From assembly GCA_954871525.1 (NCBI GenBank), contig OX940871.1, forward strand, positions 16,894,532 to 16,958,531: DNA of 64,000 nucleotides, in the 5' to 3' direction. Position 1 is the first letter of the stretch. Each line of letters begins with the position of its first letter. Position numbers and translations under genes: made by a program. The stretch is from Parietaria judaica (taxonomy: Eukaryota > Streptophyta > Magnoliopsida > Rosales > Urticaceae). The notes beneath the pieces are model-generated. The model did not search any database and had not been told where the DNA came from. It saw only the letters and a list, made by a program, of their open reading frames with translations. Below, one piece after another: positions 13,011-23,864 of this stretch.

Positions 13011-13470
13011 AAGTTATTTTTTTTTCACTGCAAAAAATGATAAGTGCCAGATTTTCTAGCGAATGGACAAAAGATTTTTTCATGTTAAGGTATAAAACGG
13101 TCACGATTATCAGTGATAACTTATCTTTCCAAAACGTAAATAATCGACGTATACGATCAGGATAACTCATAAACTATATATATCTAGTCCATTATTGAAC
13201 TATATTTGCCTCCAACTACTACATGAATGAAAAATTGTTAGTTTTAAATCCGCAACAGCGTGTTTGCCATGAGAAAATAGACTTTGGAAATGCAATGAAT
13301 CATCTTTCAATACAAACCATACATTATCAAGATAATGATGAATGATCATCTGAAACTGAATCCTGAGCTTTTGTAGAAACCTGATTTAATCACACATAGA
13401 GTTATTAACTAAAGAGTACTGGATTTGTATCGCGAAATCTTGATACTTGTAAGTCAGATTTCTCACAGTT
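13011..13470. other. Unassigned AT-rich spacer
   Basis: No gene, repeat or transposon end that I can support. The short minus-strand open frame at 12952-13170 overlaps the preceding repeat and has no recognisable features. Confidence 0.5.
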
Positions 13471-13990
13471 TATGTTAAACCTTATATTAGAACATTAAAC
13501 AAAACATAAATATAATACGGGAGTTTTTGTTAACCCAGTTCGCAAAATCCCATGTTGGATAGTCTACTTCTGGGGAGCCCTTGCTCAGATTTATCAAACA
13601 AAGATTACAGAAGGATTGTTACAATATGAATATTCCATATTAAATAAACATAAAAAGACCCCCCCTTAATGTTATAACAAGCTTAGGCAAAGCTATCCTT
13701 CATCTTCCGTATGATCCGTGGTGCAAGCTCCACTTGCGGAACGTCACCCTGAACTCCTTTCAGCTACCGACACAGTGGTTGACGTTCACCTTCACCAAAA
13801 GATTTTTCAGTGTGTTTTGAAGTTGTAGTTTGTGTGAAGTGCAAAACAACAATGGAGTTCCAAGAGGATAAAAGAGAGGTCCTTTCTCTTTTCTGATTTT
13901 GCACTTCCAACGGTTCAAAAATGGAGGGGCAAAAGTGTCACCAAGTTGAAACACTCTTTGAGGGAAGAGGACAAGTCATGTCCTATATGC
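13471..13990. mobile_element. Possible LTR remnant
   Basis: The composition changes to sequence resembling the R-U5 part of plant copia LTRs: a GTTAACCCAGTTCG phrase near 13529, then GGGAGCCCTTGCTCAGA near 13574 and a GC-richer block to about 13960. No second copy, primer-binding site or target duplication was found, so this is resemblance only. The minus-strand open frame 13760-13954 has no recognisable domain. Confidence 0.3.
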
Positions 13991-14199
13991 CCAAAATAGT
14001 AGAACACTAATATGAACCCAAACCAAGGATAAGAGAAGTCCACAAATGCATATGAGCCAAAATACATATTGATCCACAAAAATACACAATAGAGAAAAAC
14101 GTGAATCCATCAATACTGATTGAAATTACTTTGAGCTCAAGTTTAAATATGATCACAAGCAAGACATTCACTAGTTAAGAGTTATAACTGACCCTAAAA

Positions 14200-14876
14200 G
14201 TGTTGTTTTCCTATGATTGGATCGAGTGTTTTTAAGCTTTTGTCTGCATTTTAATACTGTCATTTTCCGTTCTATGTTGTTTCTTTGCTTTTATATCGAT
14301 TTGTATTTGGCTAGTTTCGATTAAACTAATTAAGAATCTTTTGTTGCTAATCATTATTCAGATTTGTTAAAGCAAAACCCTAGTTAGTTTTCCTAATTTC
14401 ACGTTGTTCGCGAGCAAAATTTGTATGTAATGCCCGAACTCCGTTGATTAGTGCGTGAATTTTTTAGCTGTTGGACGAGCTTGTGATGTTGTAAGAACAA
14501 TGTTTAGCGGGAAGCTCCTGACAACAATGAAGTCTACCTCGATGAAGAGTCCTACTCCAAGACTGACATGGTGTCCATAGTCACTTATGGCGAGGTGAAA
14601 AACAGAGACAACGACATGACCCTGACAACATCACAACTCTCGTACAAGTACTTCTTGCTCATCCTTTTGGCGTCATTCCTTCTCCTGCCCACTTCCAACG
14701 GGTCAAAGGTTTCCCAAGACATGGTTCAACTGCTATTCTACTTGGGTCAGTCTCTTCCTTTTATTCTTGGTCGTGCCATGTTTGATCATGTTACCCGCAC
14801 TGCATCTTTTAGAGAAATCCGGATGTCTCTTGTTCTTCCATGCCTCATCATAATGATCCTCATCGACTAAGGTGTG
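14200..14876 (+). pseudogene. Retroelement protein fragment (plant transposon protein-like)
   Basis: The open frame 14568-14870 (100 codons) starts MVSIVTYGEVKNRDNDM and contains SLPFILGRAMFDHV and a Leu/Pro-rich tail. This arrangement resembles the putative plant transposon protein domain of gypsy/Athila-type elements. An earlier frame just upstream continues the similarity (YSKTDMVS context). No LTRs are seen around it. The alternative is a random open frame. The 14100-14450 sequence before it is T-rich and non-coding. Confidence 0.3.
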
Positions 14877-15129
14877 AAGCCTTACCTTAATTTCTTTTCT
14901 TTGTTGGTTTGTATTTTGTTCTTAAGACTTGTTTTATTTTTTGTTTCTCCACGACAATTATTCTTTTGAAATGTGTGGCGATTGAGTTATTGATCCACAT
15001 AATTCCAAAATAGAGAGTTTGTAAAAACACCGTTTATAGTTCTTTGCTTTTGTCATTATACGTAAAAACATGTTGTAAGACTTGTGAGAACAACAATGGA
15101 ATAAACAAGTATGCTAAAGATTTGCACGA

Positions 15130-15585
15130 CGGAGACATTATTATTTTTATTATTTTAAACATATACCAGGTGGTTTGTGAATTTTAAAAGGAACAGAGTG
15201 TTACATTATACTATTTCTTAAAAAGTTTTCCAACTAGTTTTTCTTCATTCATTTACAAAGACAGTATTTTTTATTTTAATATACCAGGACATTATTGGTA
15301 GTTTGTGAATTTAAAAAAGGGAATAGAGTGTTACATTATATTAATTCTTTTAGCAAATCTCGCACTATTTTTTCTCCACTTAACTACACCACAGATATAA
15401 TATAACATATCTTTTAAATATACCAGGACATTAATTTTATATTGGTAGTTTCTCAAGTTGCATTATATAAAATCCTTTAGTATAATTCTAGCACTATTTT
15501 TTCTCCACTTAATTACGCCACAGAGACATTATTTCTTTTAAATATATCAAGGCATTAAATTTTTATTGTTAGCTTAGACCACGCC
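15130..15585. repeat. Tandem repeat, about 118-139 bp unit, four copies
   Basis: The phrase ATACCAGGACATTA ... TTGGTAGTTTGTGAATTT ... AGAGTGTTACATTATA ... GCACTATTTTTTCTCCACTTAA recurs. ATACCAGG-like anchors lie at 15163, 15281, 15420 and about 15544, spaced roughly 118, 139 and 125 bp. No coding potential. Confidence 0.75.
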
Positions 15586-15678
15586 CCGCAAAGCCCAAAA
15601 TTAAATAAAAAATTATGTTTATAGAAAAATATCATAAACAGGAAGTTGATATACCAATATATTTTTTTCTAAATGGCG

Positions 15679-15821
15679 TTGTATCTACTTCTTTGATTAC
15701 AAGCAAAAATATATTATATCAAAAGTGGTATCTACTTCTTTGATTACAAGCAAAAATTTACTATCTAAAGCGTGGTATCTACTTCTTCGAGTACAAGAAA
15801 AAATATATTATTTAATGCGTA
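15679..15821. repeat. 47-bp tandem repeat, three copies
   Basis: The anchor GTATCTACTTCTT occurs at 15681, 15728 and 15775, an exact 47-bp period. It is followed each time by (T)GATTACAAGCAAAAAT and an AT-rich end; the third copy has a few substitutions. No spacers differ between copies, so this is a minisatellite and not a CRISPR array. Confidence 0.85.
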
Positions 15822-16039
15822 GGTGTCTCATGTAGATTCGAATACCAATACGGATTAAAAACCTCAATTTTTATTTTACGAGCATACTACCAGGTCATTG
15901 ATTTACCCATGAGTCATTCGAAACAACTTACCAGTGCCCGTTTTAAAGTTTGATATATATATATATATATATATTTATACTAATAGTTATATATATAAAT
16001 TTTATATATGTAATAAGAGTTATGTATAAAAGGAGGAAC

Positions 16040-18330
16040 TCAATTCGGGCGGGTCCTACAGGCCTCTGACTGACCTGCCCTAACCCGTGACAATGTCAGG
16101 CCATGGGCCCCGCTCCCGGGTTGATTCGCGGGCTGCCCGCCCCGAGCCTGAGTGTCATTTGGGCTGCTCGGCCCGAGCCTGCTATTTTTTTTAATTTGTT
16201 ATTTGCAATTGGGTCCATCATTAATCGCCAAATGTTGTGGTTATTGGTAGTGCAGAAAGCAAACATGAGTCTGTTGAAAACATGAGTCGCGGAATACTTT
16301 TGTACTTTTTCACGTTGTTGATGACCTGCCTCGGCTAGACCCGGCGTGCAACGTCTCATGTCTTGTCTCCATTTTGTCTCCAACGCTCATCGTATTCACT
16401 ATACATATTATCAAACACAATCTTAACGTCGTCAAAATAAGAAGAATAGTACAATTCATCATCATTCCCCGATATTTCATCTCCAATTCCACTTAAAAGG
16501 TAATCTATGTGAACCTAAGACTTGATTGGCTCTATTGGATACTTTGAATCCAAGTTTTATCCGATACTTGCACACCAAGTTTAATAAAATATTTGCTTAT
16601 TATGTTTATTTCCTTGAAGCAAGGAGACAAAAATTGGTAATTTCGATAAGTGACTTTCTCTATATGAAGACATGGAAGTTGTAATGAAAAAAAGAAACTC
16701 TCCAACTTCATTCCTTGTCTTTCGATCGTTCTTCTACAACAATAAAAAAAATTCCTCCATATTCTTCCTTTTACTTTGTCCTATTATCATATACCTTCAA
16801 AGTGAGTGGTGTTGAATCTGAGTGTGTTTCAGTGACAATTTCTTTGTCGTGAGGTATTCTTTTGCCCGTTAATTCCGTGTATATACGGTGCAACGATCGC
16901 ATCGAAACGAGCAATCTAAACCGAAAAAAATCTCGCCCTGGGATCTACGACTAATGCTATAGCGTATGAAAAAAATCCCGGTCCCAATAATGCACATGTT
17001 TTTCCATAATATTAGCAATAATAGAAGTGGGCAATGGATTAACAACATAAATAGTCCTAGTAATTATTGATATGACTTCATATAATATAGGGATGCATAA
17101 CATAGTACTTTTTACGCGAGATAGCAAAATAGTATTATATAAGCGTTTAAGAAAAAAAAATGTAGTAGCCATGGTCCAGTAGTCGTTGTTGATGTATTCG
17201 TGCCTTCGGGCTTCTTGGATCCACTTGTGGAACAAGTATTGATAGTCGAGAACTCCATGCAACATTTCGTACATCGAATTCCACGGAGTAGGGAAATCAT
17301 GTTTGAATTTCCTAGTAGAACCTTGTTCTCTTTGCAAAATTCATTCCACACTTGGACTTGGTGATTGCTAACTCTCAAAAAATTTATGTTGTCCCGGATC
17401 CTTTCAATATGTAAGCTAACAAAAGTTTCACCAAATCTAACAATAAGATTAATAATATGACAAGCACATCGTTGATGAAATAATTATTTATATTAATAAT
17501 AGTATAATATCTTAAATTGAATTCATTATGTTATCGCCTGTGTGCCTACCCGTTAAAGACGGAAAAAAATACGTTTTTGAAGACTCCAATCTTATCTATG
17601 TAATGAGCAACAACACTAGTACAATCTTACAACTTCGGACGGGTCCAAACAACGGAAGTCAAAGCGATAATATTTGAAAACGAACTAAGACTATCCATTA
17701 ATTTGGTTTTCCTTCAAACAAATTCTCTTTCAAAGTCCATAATGAGCGTGGATAGTGAAATAGGTATATATGACAGATTAAATCTTTTAAGAAGAAGTGT
17801 TCGATTCTCATTTTCTACAATGTTTAAAAGTTGACCCGTCATAATAACCCATTCCGCAACCCACACCCTACTTTGTTGTGAATTAAAAGGACATACCTTG
17901 GCGGGACCCGTGGGGTCCCTGTTCGAATTGCATATCTGGAGATCGCGACAGAGGTGTCTCATTCCATCTACCCCTTTGCTGCCGAAAGTACGGCCACACC
18001 CTTTTCACAAGACTTTAACATTTTTTTCCATTCGGTAAGATATCGCCTCGGATGCGGTGAAAAAAATTGCATACTTTGGATTTGGCCGTCCCAGGTGCCA
18101 AAACAAATTAAGGAGGTGAGGGGGCCGGGGATCGTGCGGTTACCGATTCGCTACATTGTCGCATAAATGATTCTAGTTGACTTGTCGTGTTGGAATAAAT
18201 GGTAGCTGAAATTTTAATCTAATTTCGGCGCTTCATCGTGTTGGGCATGAGTGAGTTAAGCGTTGTACATGGTGTTGCCATTTTGGATCCGGGTCATCTC
18301 CATAGGTGTTTGAAAAATAGAAGGGTGATC
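16040..18330 (-). mobile_element. Second hAT family remnant
   Basis: 16040-16190 is unusually GC-rich (GGGCGGGTC, CCCGCTCCCGGG, GGCCCGAGCC words), as at the ends of Ac-type plant hATs. Transposase fragments follow on the minus strand. The opposite end was not identified and no target duplication was found, so boundaries are approximate. Confidence 0.55.
16957..18040 (-). pseudogene. hAT (Ac-type) transposase pseudogene
   Basis: In coding order on the minus strand: about 17950-18040 has a BED-finger remnant (CGRTFGSKGVDGMRH in one frame); 17714-17920 has a helical segment with WVIMTGQLLNIVENEN and LSTLIMDFEREF, the region after the finger; 16957-17378 has FPTPWNSMYEMLHGVLDYQ and the following core helices. 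Between them lie frameshifts and stops. It differs from the other hAT family in this window (no acidic N-terminus, different core words). Non-functional. Confidence 0.6.
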
Positions 18331-19380
18331 AATAATTATCAGAATATCATCGTTATGCTCGGTCCTAGATGATCTACGACCCCATTGACTACTTCTCTTT
18401 GACTAGTCATAATAATTAACATGACTAATATATATTAATAACGTTAATTGATAACTATGTATGCGGATATGACTATACGACTATTGTTGAGGTGGAAAAT
18501 TCACCTCCGCAGTCACAGAGTTACGGTTTGGTGTAAATCCAACTTTAGTTTACCTCAAAGCCTGGGTATTTTCGTTAAACATAAATCACGTTGAAAGAGA
18601 CGAGTGCTTAACAAAATGAGTCAGGTGATTTTTTAGATGGGCGTCAATGTCGAAGTCTTTTGCGTGTATATTGATAGTGAAAATTGTGATCCCTTGTAGA
18701 TGGGCCTTAACCTTCTATATAAAATAAACTAAATAATTCAAATCAACCATCATAAATGGGCTGTTACAATTGTGTTTGATCCCAACCATAATGGCCATAA
18801 TGGCAAGGTTGTAATCATGGGCGTAATCGTCGTCGTTAATCCGCTAAGGCATCGCATGCGCCACACTGATTGCTCCAATCTCGCATTATTCCTTAGTCAT
18901 CTGTATTTTAGGCCTTGTCGATGAGAATGTGTCTCGTTTCCGACTTAAACCATCGCTTTCCTTTATTTATTGGAGATTGACTTCATCGACAAGGTTTCAT
19001 CGATAAAGTCGTACAATAATGTGCTTCCTTTTTTGTGAAGATCTTCGTCGCGTCCCTTCATCACTATCCTTCTTGTAATAACTTGTTTGATCAGGCTTTC
19101 TTTGACTTGGTCAATTGGGCTTATTCGTGTATTGGGATTTTTTTTTAATTGTAACCCAAAATGTTTGAGAGAGAGAGAGAGAGATTTTGTCGTAACAATA
19201 TAAATTGTCGTAAACGAAATCGTATCTCAAAAACTATATTATTAAATGTAGCATTACTGTAATATGATATAATAATATCATTGCATTAGTGTATATATGT
19301 ATATATATATATATATATATATAGAAGAGAGAAAACAATGTTTCTTGCTATATAGAGCATTTGAATCGGAGTTACGTTTG
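18331..19380. other. Unassigned spacer
   Basis: No gene can be supported. It contains a GA run near 19167-19182 and a TA run near 19295-19323, and phrases that could be old LTR sequence near 18500-19100 but without a partner copy. Confidence 0.45.
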
Positions 19381-19720
19381 AATGAATCAAGCTTCTATTT
19401 ACAGGAAGGTCTAGAGGCCTATGTGCAGCTAAATATTGCCCATTAACTTCTTCTGCGGCATGGCGGCACTTGTGTACTTTGATGTGGCGATGTAGCGTCT
19501 TTATATACTTTGACGAGGCGCGGTGCCGCGTTCGTATGCTTTGACGCGCTGCGGTAGTGCGGTTTGTAGCTATGTTACGGTGTGGGACGACGCGTTTTAT
19601 AATTTAATTTTTATTTTAATAGTAAAAATTATATTTGGATTTTTTGAGATTCTCGATTTTGAGATATGGGCCAGCATGAGGCAGCATGAGGCATTTTTGG
19701 GCCGTTGATTTGGGAAAATC
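19381..19720. repeat. GC-richer stretch with a short degenerate repeat
   Basis: A phrase like TACTTTGATGTGGCG recurs three times between about 19470 and 19560 with substitutions, in a block that is GC-rich compared with its surroundings. This could be part of an old LTR; no partner copy was found. The 61-codon plus-strand frame at 19523-19708 has no recognisable features. Confidence 0.35.
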
Positions 19721-20609
19721 ACCCGAAATAGCCCGAATAACTAAGTAAATATACCATGTGATTTTACAATATATATAGTAATGATATTTTAACTTAAACT
19801 ACTATCTAAAAACTAGGTAACTAATTATGCTTCTAATAAATCATATCATGTTAATAATTTATGATAAATATGACGTCTGTTGTTTTTTATTCTAAAAAAA
19901 ATATTTTCTACAGTTTTAGTTCACTACTACAAATTGTTGATTACACATTGGAGATTAGACTTCAGAATTCAAAATCCATAGTCTAAACTCTAAAGTAATA
20001 TTTCAACCACGAAAAGTAAAAAACTATCAACCAATCATACAAAATTTAGACTTTCAACGTCGTTGGAATAAACATTTATTCTTTTTAATATCTAGATTTA
20101 ACTATGCAAATAAATGCAAACTAAAGCTATTTCTTTTCGTTAGATTCTTATTAGCCTATAAGTGAGGTCTTTAAAAAAAAAGGTGAGGTCTTTAGGATGG
20201 AATACATTACAAAACGACACAATATCTCTTTCTCTTTATATTTTGTCACAAAATGATACAACCGCAGTAGCTGTTTTTTCTCTCTACTTTGAGTAAATTA
20301 TAGTACTGCGTTTAACTTTTCTTAAGAAGATTGTTCACGAAATATCAACGATGAATAAGGAGTACATATATAACGGTTAAATCGCATTATCTCTTTAATT
20401 TCTTATGTTCTAATCAGTATATCTCTTTAAATTCTTATGTTCTAATCAGTATTATTTATTTTGTTAAATATCGTTTGATGTTCATTAATTTTAGAAATTT
20501 ATATTTTTAAATTTAAAAGTACCTTCTTACTGTGTTTTATATTTTCTTGAGAAATGAAGTTCAAGGGTACCACGTACCAACGAGGAATGAGTTGTATGTT
20601 TCGTGATTA
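19721..20609. other. Unassigned AT-rich spacer
   Basis: No gene, transposon end or clear repeat seen apart from a small duplicated GTGAGGTCTTTA phrase near 20163-20195 and TCTCTTTAATTTCTTATGTTCTAATCAGTAT repeated once near 20390-20450. Confidence 0.5.
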
Positions 20610-20614
20610 AGTTC

Positions 20615-20876
20615 TGCTGTAGATCGCACTACGGATATTAACAAAGAACGCGTCTCAATGAGATAAAAGTCGGTTTTCAAGCAAAAGCTTCAATTTCTAT
20701 TCAATCAAAGATGAGAAAATACAAACGATAACCAGCCCTTATAAAAGCGAGCGGGTTTCAACAATACACGTTCAAATAGGAAACTAATTCCTTAAATCCC
20801 TCTAACTAAAATGGGAAACAAATAACTACTAGTTAAGCTTAAAAAAATATCATAAATATCGAAGATATCCGCATCA
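20615..20876 (-). repeat. 3' LTR of the small LTR element
   Basis: Left copy in the window. It shares phrases AACAAAGAACGCGTCTCAA, AAGCTTCAATTTCTATTCAA and CAACAATACACGTT with the right copy. The purine-rich ATCGGGAGTA immediately inside it on the minus strand fits a polypurine tract. Confidence 0.85.
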
Positions 20877-21263
20877 TACTCCCGATGTTGATAAAATTTG
20901 TCCTCGAATTTATAGGGGTAGGTCGGGAGGGATCTCCAGTGGGTTGTCAGGGCGGGAGGTGTGACTTGTTGGTTGCAGGCTTGTCGGGTGGTTCCTTCGC
21001 ATGCCCGATTATGGACTTCACGTGGACCTCGTCAAGGATGGAGTCGACGTGCTCGGTCGTAGTGAAAACGGTGTTGTCGCACCAAAATTAGCCTTGTCGG
21101 TTTGTACTGACGAAGACACGGGTGTGAGCTGGTATCCCCGTCAATGAAATTGTTAACGACATCGGCGGGAGCCTTGGTAGTGACGAGGGCGTCGTGGCGA
21201 AGCGTCTGTTGTCGCACCAGTGCCATGTCGACGAAGATATGTGTTGTCACCTCCTCAGTCGAC

Positions 21264-21764
21264 CTAGACGGGTGTGAAATGGACGAGCGGTCGACGAAAG
21301 GAACAGGGGATACGGCGAGGAAGATTAGTCGAGGAAGGTTCCTTAAGATAGGCTTGGCGAAGAAGATTTGGACGGGCAGGTTCGGCGATGAAGTCTCGTC
21401 GAGGGCTGCTCGTTGAGGTCGGTTCCCCGAGGAAGTATCCGCGAGGAGGTGACCACGAAGAAATGTCAGTGGTGAAGTGACCGCGAGGAAGTGGCCACGG
21501 TAAAATTTCAGCAAGGGAGTGGTTGCGAGGAAGGGTCCTCAAGGCTGGTTCTCCGAGGAAAATTTCGTCGAAGAGGGTTTTGCGAGGTAGGCTCGGCGAG
21601 GAAGGTTTGTCGCGGGAGGGCCTACGAGGAAGATTCCGCGAGGAGGGTTCGATGAGACAGCGGCCTCGAATAGGATTCCGCGAAGAGGATTTCTCGAGAC
21701 AGGGTTGAAGGGGGAGGTTCCTCGAGAGTGGCGCGGCAAAGGATAATCTTATGCCTGACGTCAC
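21264..21764 (-). CDS. Open frame built of a 14-residue tandem repeat
   Basis: The 166-codon minus-strand frame is largely a 14-residue repeat. Successive units include RCLIEPSSRNLPRR, PSRDKPSSPSLPRK, HSLAEILPWPLPRG, HFTTDISSWSPPRG, YFLGEPTSTSSPRR, DFIAEPARPNLLRQ and AYLKEPSSTNLPRR. The consensus is roughly x-F/L-L/I-x-E-P-S-S-x-x-L-P-R-R/G, and the underlying DNA period is 42 bp. The repeat also shows in the neighbouring frame at 21539-21739 (GILFEAAVSSNPPR, GIFLVGPPATNLPR) and in 21380-21510, so indels have split one longer repeat tract. It is not recognised as any known domain. It lies inside the small LTR element. Whether it is translated is unknown; the alternative is a DNA minisatellite that happens to stay open. 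Confidence 0.45.
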   Translation of the reverse strand: MTSGIRLSFAAPLSRNLPLQPCLEKSSSRNPIRGRCLIEPSSRNLPRRPSRDKPSSPSLPRKTLFDEIFLGEPALRTLPRNHSLAEILPWPLPRGHFTTDISSWSPPRGYFLGEPTSTSSPRRDFIAEPARPNLLRQAYLKEPSSTNLPRRIPCSFRRPLVHFTPV

Positions 21765-22461
21765 CGGCTAACGAGATAGCGTTGTCAAAAGTGGTGGGTT
21801 TCTCACCATCGGTGCGCGTGTGTCGGCGCCAGAGTTGTCGATGTAAACAGACATACATTCTCGTGCTTGGCTTGATTGGCGAAGTCTTGCTCGCGATCGG
21901 CATGACAATCGCTACAGCTGACTTGCTTGGATTAGCTTCATCGGATGTGTTTCTGGAGACGAAAGGCAACTCGTCGGCGCGAAACTCGTCCGCCATGGTA
22001 TATGGTTTGTCGAGGAGAGCTCCTCGAGGCGTCAAGATGAAAGTCTGCTCGTTAGAGCAACAATCGTTTGCCACGGTATGGGGGTTGTCGAGGAATATTC
22101 CTCGACGTGGGTTTGTCGAATGGGTTTACTCGAGGGTGTCAGCCTCTTTAGTTGCCTCTTTGGTGAAAGTGTTCGTGCGAACAACATTCCCATACACGGT
22201 TTCGGCGTACTCCGCCTCGTCGTCAGTGGAATCGTTGTACTCATCGTACACTGGTTCGGCATACTCTGTCTCGCCCTAGATCGACTCGTCGTACACGGCC
22301 GCACCGTGTTCCGCCTCGTTGTACGTCGGTTTGTCGTACTCGGGCATAGCCACCGTGAATGTCGCTACCAATCGCGCATCTGTCTGGACTGCCACACGTT
22401 CGAGATTCTGCCCGACCAAGTTGGCTTGGTCGTCCTTGGTGTCGGATCTGCCTCGACGTCG

Positions 22462-22554
22462 TCACTCTGATTGATAACGCAGCAGCGCAGCCATCTGTCT
22501 GGTCAACAAGTCCATCTGAGCGCGCAATATGTCGACCTCTTCTTGTCTCACCAT
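22462..22554 (-). pseudogene. Truncated gag start, 30 codons
   Basis: The open frame starts MVRQEEVDILRAQMDLL and continues with an amphipathic helix (LTRQMAALL) before a TGA at 22462-22464. It starts about 60 bp inside the primer-binding site, the right place for a gag start, and resembles the coiled-coil start of gypsy gag proteins. Downstream frames are broken. Confidence 0.6.
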
Positions 22555-22628
22555 ATCCTCTACACAGCGTCGTGAACGGCTCGCTTCTACACTGTCTCTG
22601 CACAGAAACGAGTGGCTCTGATACCAAC

Positions 22629-22893
22629 TAATGTAGATCAGACAACGGATTTTAACAAAGAACGCGTCTCAACGAGATAAAACTCGATTTTCAAAGCAAA
22701 AGCTTCAATTTCTATTCAATCAAATCGGATAAAGTACAAATGGTAACCGGCCCTTATAAAGGCGAGCTAGGGTTTCAACAATACACGTTAAAATAGGAAA
22801 CTAATTCTTTAAATCTCTCTAACTAAAATGGGAAACAAATAATTAGTAATTAAGCTTATAAAAATATCATAGATATCCAAGATATCCGCATCA
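22629..22893 (-). repeat. 5' LTR of the small LTR element
   Basis: Right copy in the window, next to the primer-binding site. The terminal TG has decayed to TA, and CT to AT nearby, compared with the left copy; several further substitutions separate the two LTRs, so the insertion is not recent. Confidence 0.85.
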
Positions 22894-22898
22894 AGTTC

Positions 22899-23860
22899 TT
22901 ATTGGTCTCTCAATGGTCATTTCTAGCTATATCTACAAGACTACAACCATAATAAAATTAAGATATTCCTTTTTATTTATTTTTTATCAAGAGAACTTTA
23001 TTTTTCTTGATCTGATATAATTTCAACGTTTATATAGTATGTTATATTGACTTGGCTACTTAATGTTCTTTTTTTTTTTCTCTTTCGATTTTAGATTAGA
23101 AATTATATATTATAAATTTAATTTGAGGATAATGTTTGATTAAAAAGAAAGTTAAGATCTATATTTCATACGAGTCTTAAGTTTTGTTGTGGATGAAAAT
23201 CTTTTTATTACACTATACAGTTTAAAACATCAATTTTATCAGGAACTTAAGCTTACTAGCCTTCTTAATAGTTTAAATTATCAAAATAGGCCATGTTTGG
23301 TAAATTTTATGTCTTATCAATAAACCACATTAATTGATATAAAATGTCGAATTAAACTTTAAAAATAATTAATAATAAAACTATTGTTTATCATGAGCAG
23401 ACTTTGGATTTATAACCTAAGTCTAAGAATTATGAACTAATGGGCTTTGACCAATAATGGATCAAGCCCATTAGTTCATTATTAATTAATTACTTCATTA
23501 TCATCCCGTAGGTCCGAGTGGACCGATAACCTGCTTATCGTAGTCGGATGGAACGCAAAGAGCCCATTGAGTTCAATTTCCGATTCAAATATTTTCTACA
23601 ATGCCACTATATATATATACACACACATAAAGACTCTAAATAAATAGAATAAAATAAGCATTACCTTATAAGTGGTGAAGTATTTAAGAAACTCTATATA
23701 GAAAGAAAATCTCAGTGGTTAAGTATTTAAGTTAGAAATCTTTAGTAGCCATACCAAGTTAAATATTTGAGGAACTTAAGGGTATGCACTGGTGTGACAT
23801 CAGACGTGATATGTCTATGGATTTCAATTTCTTAGACCATGTGCAATTCAATTTCTTATT
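22899..23860. other. AT-rich spacer with one hairpin
   Basis: No gene. An inverted repeat at 23432-23450 and 23462-23479 (ATGAACTAATGGGCTT arms, one bulged base, 11-base loop) could fold as a hairpin. The rest is AT-rich with no assignable feature. Confidence 0.5.
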
Positions 23861-23864
23861 AATT

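Larger units (their letters stand above)
20610..22898 (-). mobile_element. Small non-autonomous LTR retrotransposon (2.28 kb)
   Basis: Two direct LTRs, 20615-20876 (262 bp) and 22629-22893 (265 bp), start TGCTGTAG/TAATGTAG and end CCGCATCA. They are bounded by the 5-bp duplication AGTTC at 20610-20614 and 22894-22898. Next to the right LTR, GGCTCTGATACCA at 22614-22626 is, on the minus strand, TGGTATCAGAGCC, the initiator-methionine tRNA primer site, two bases from the LTR. So the element reads right to left. The 1.75-kb interior encodes no protease, RT or integrase, only a short gag start and a repeat region, so it must be mobilised by another element. A gypsy parent is inferred from an acidic linker-like segment near 22150-22260. 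Confidence 0.85.

Noticed and set aside
15679..15821. Regularly spaced repeats as a possible CRISPR array
   Set aside because: The whole 47-bp unit repeats, with no unique spacers, in plant nuclear DNA; it is a minisatellite.
21728..22279. 183-codon plus-strand frame in the small LTR element
   Set aside because: Runs antisense to the element as oriented by its primer site and gag start; GC-rich DNA leaves long open frames by chance. No recognisable domain.
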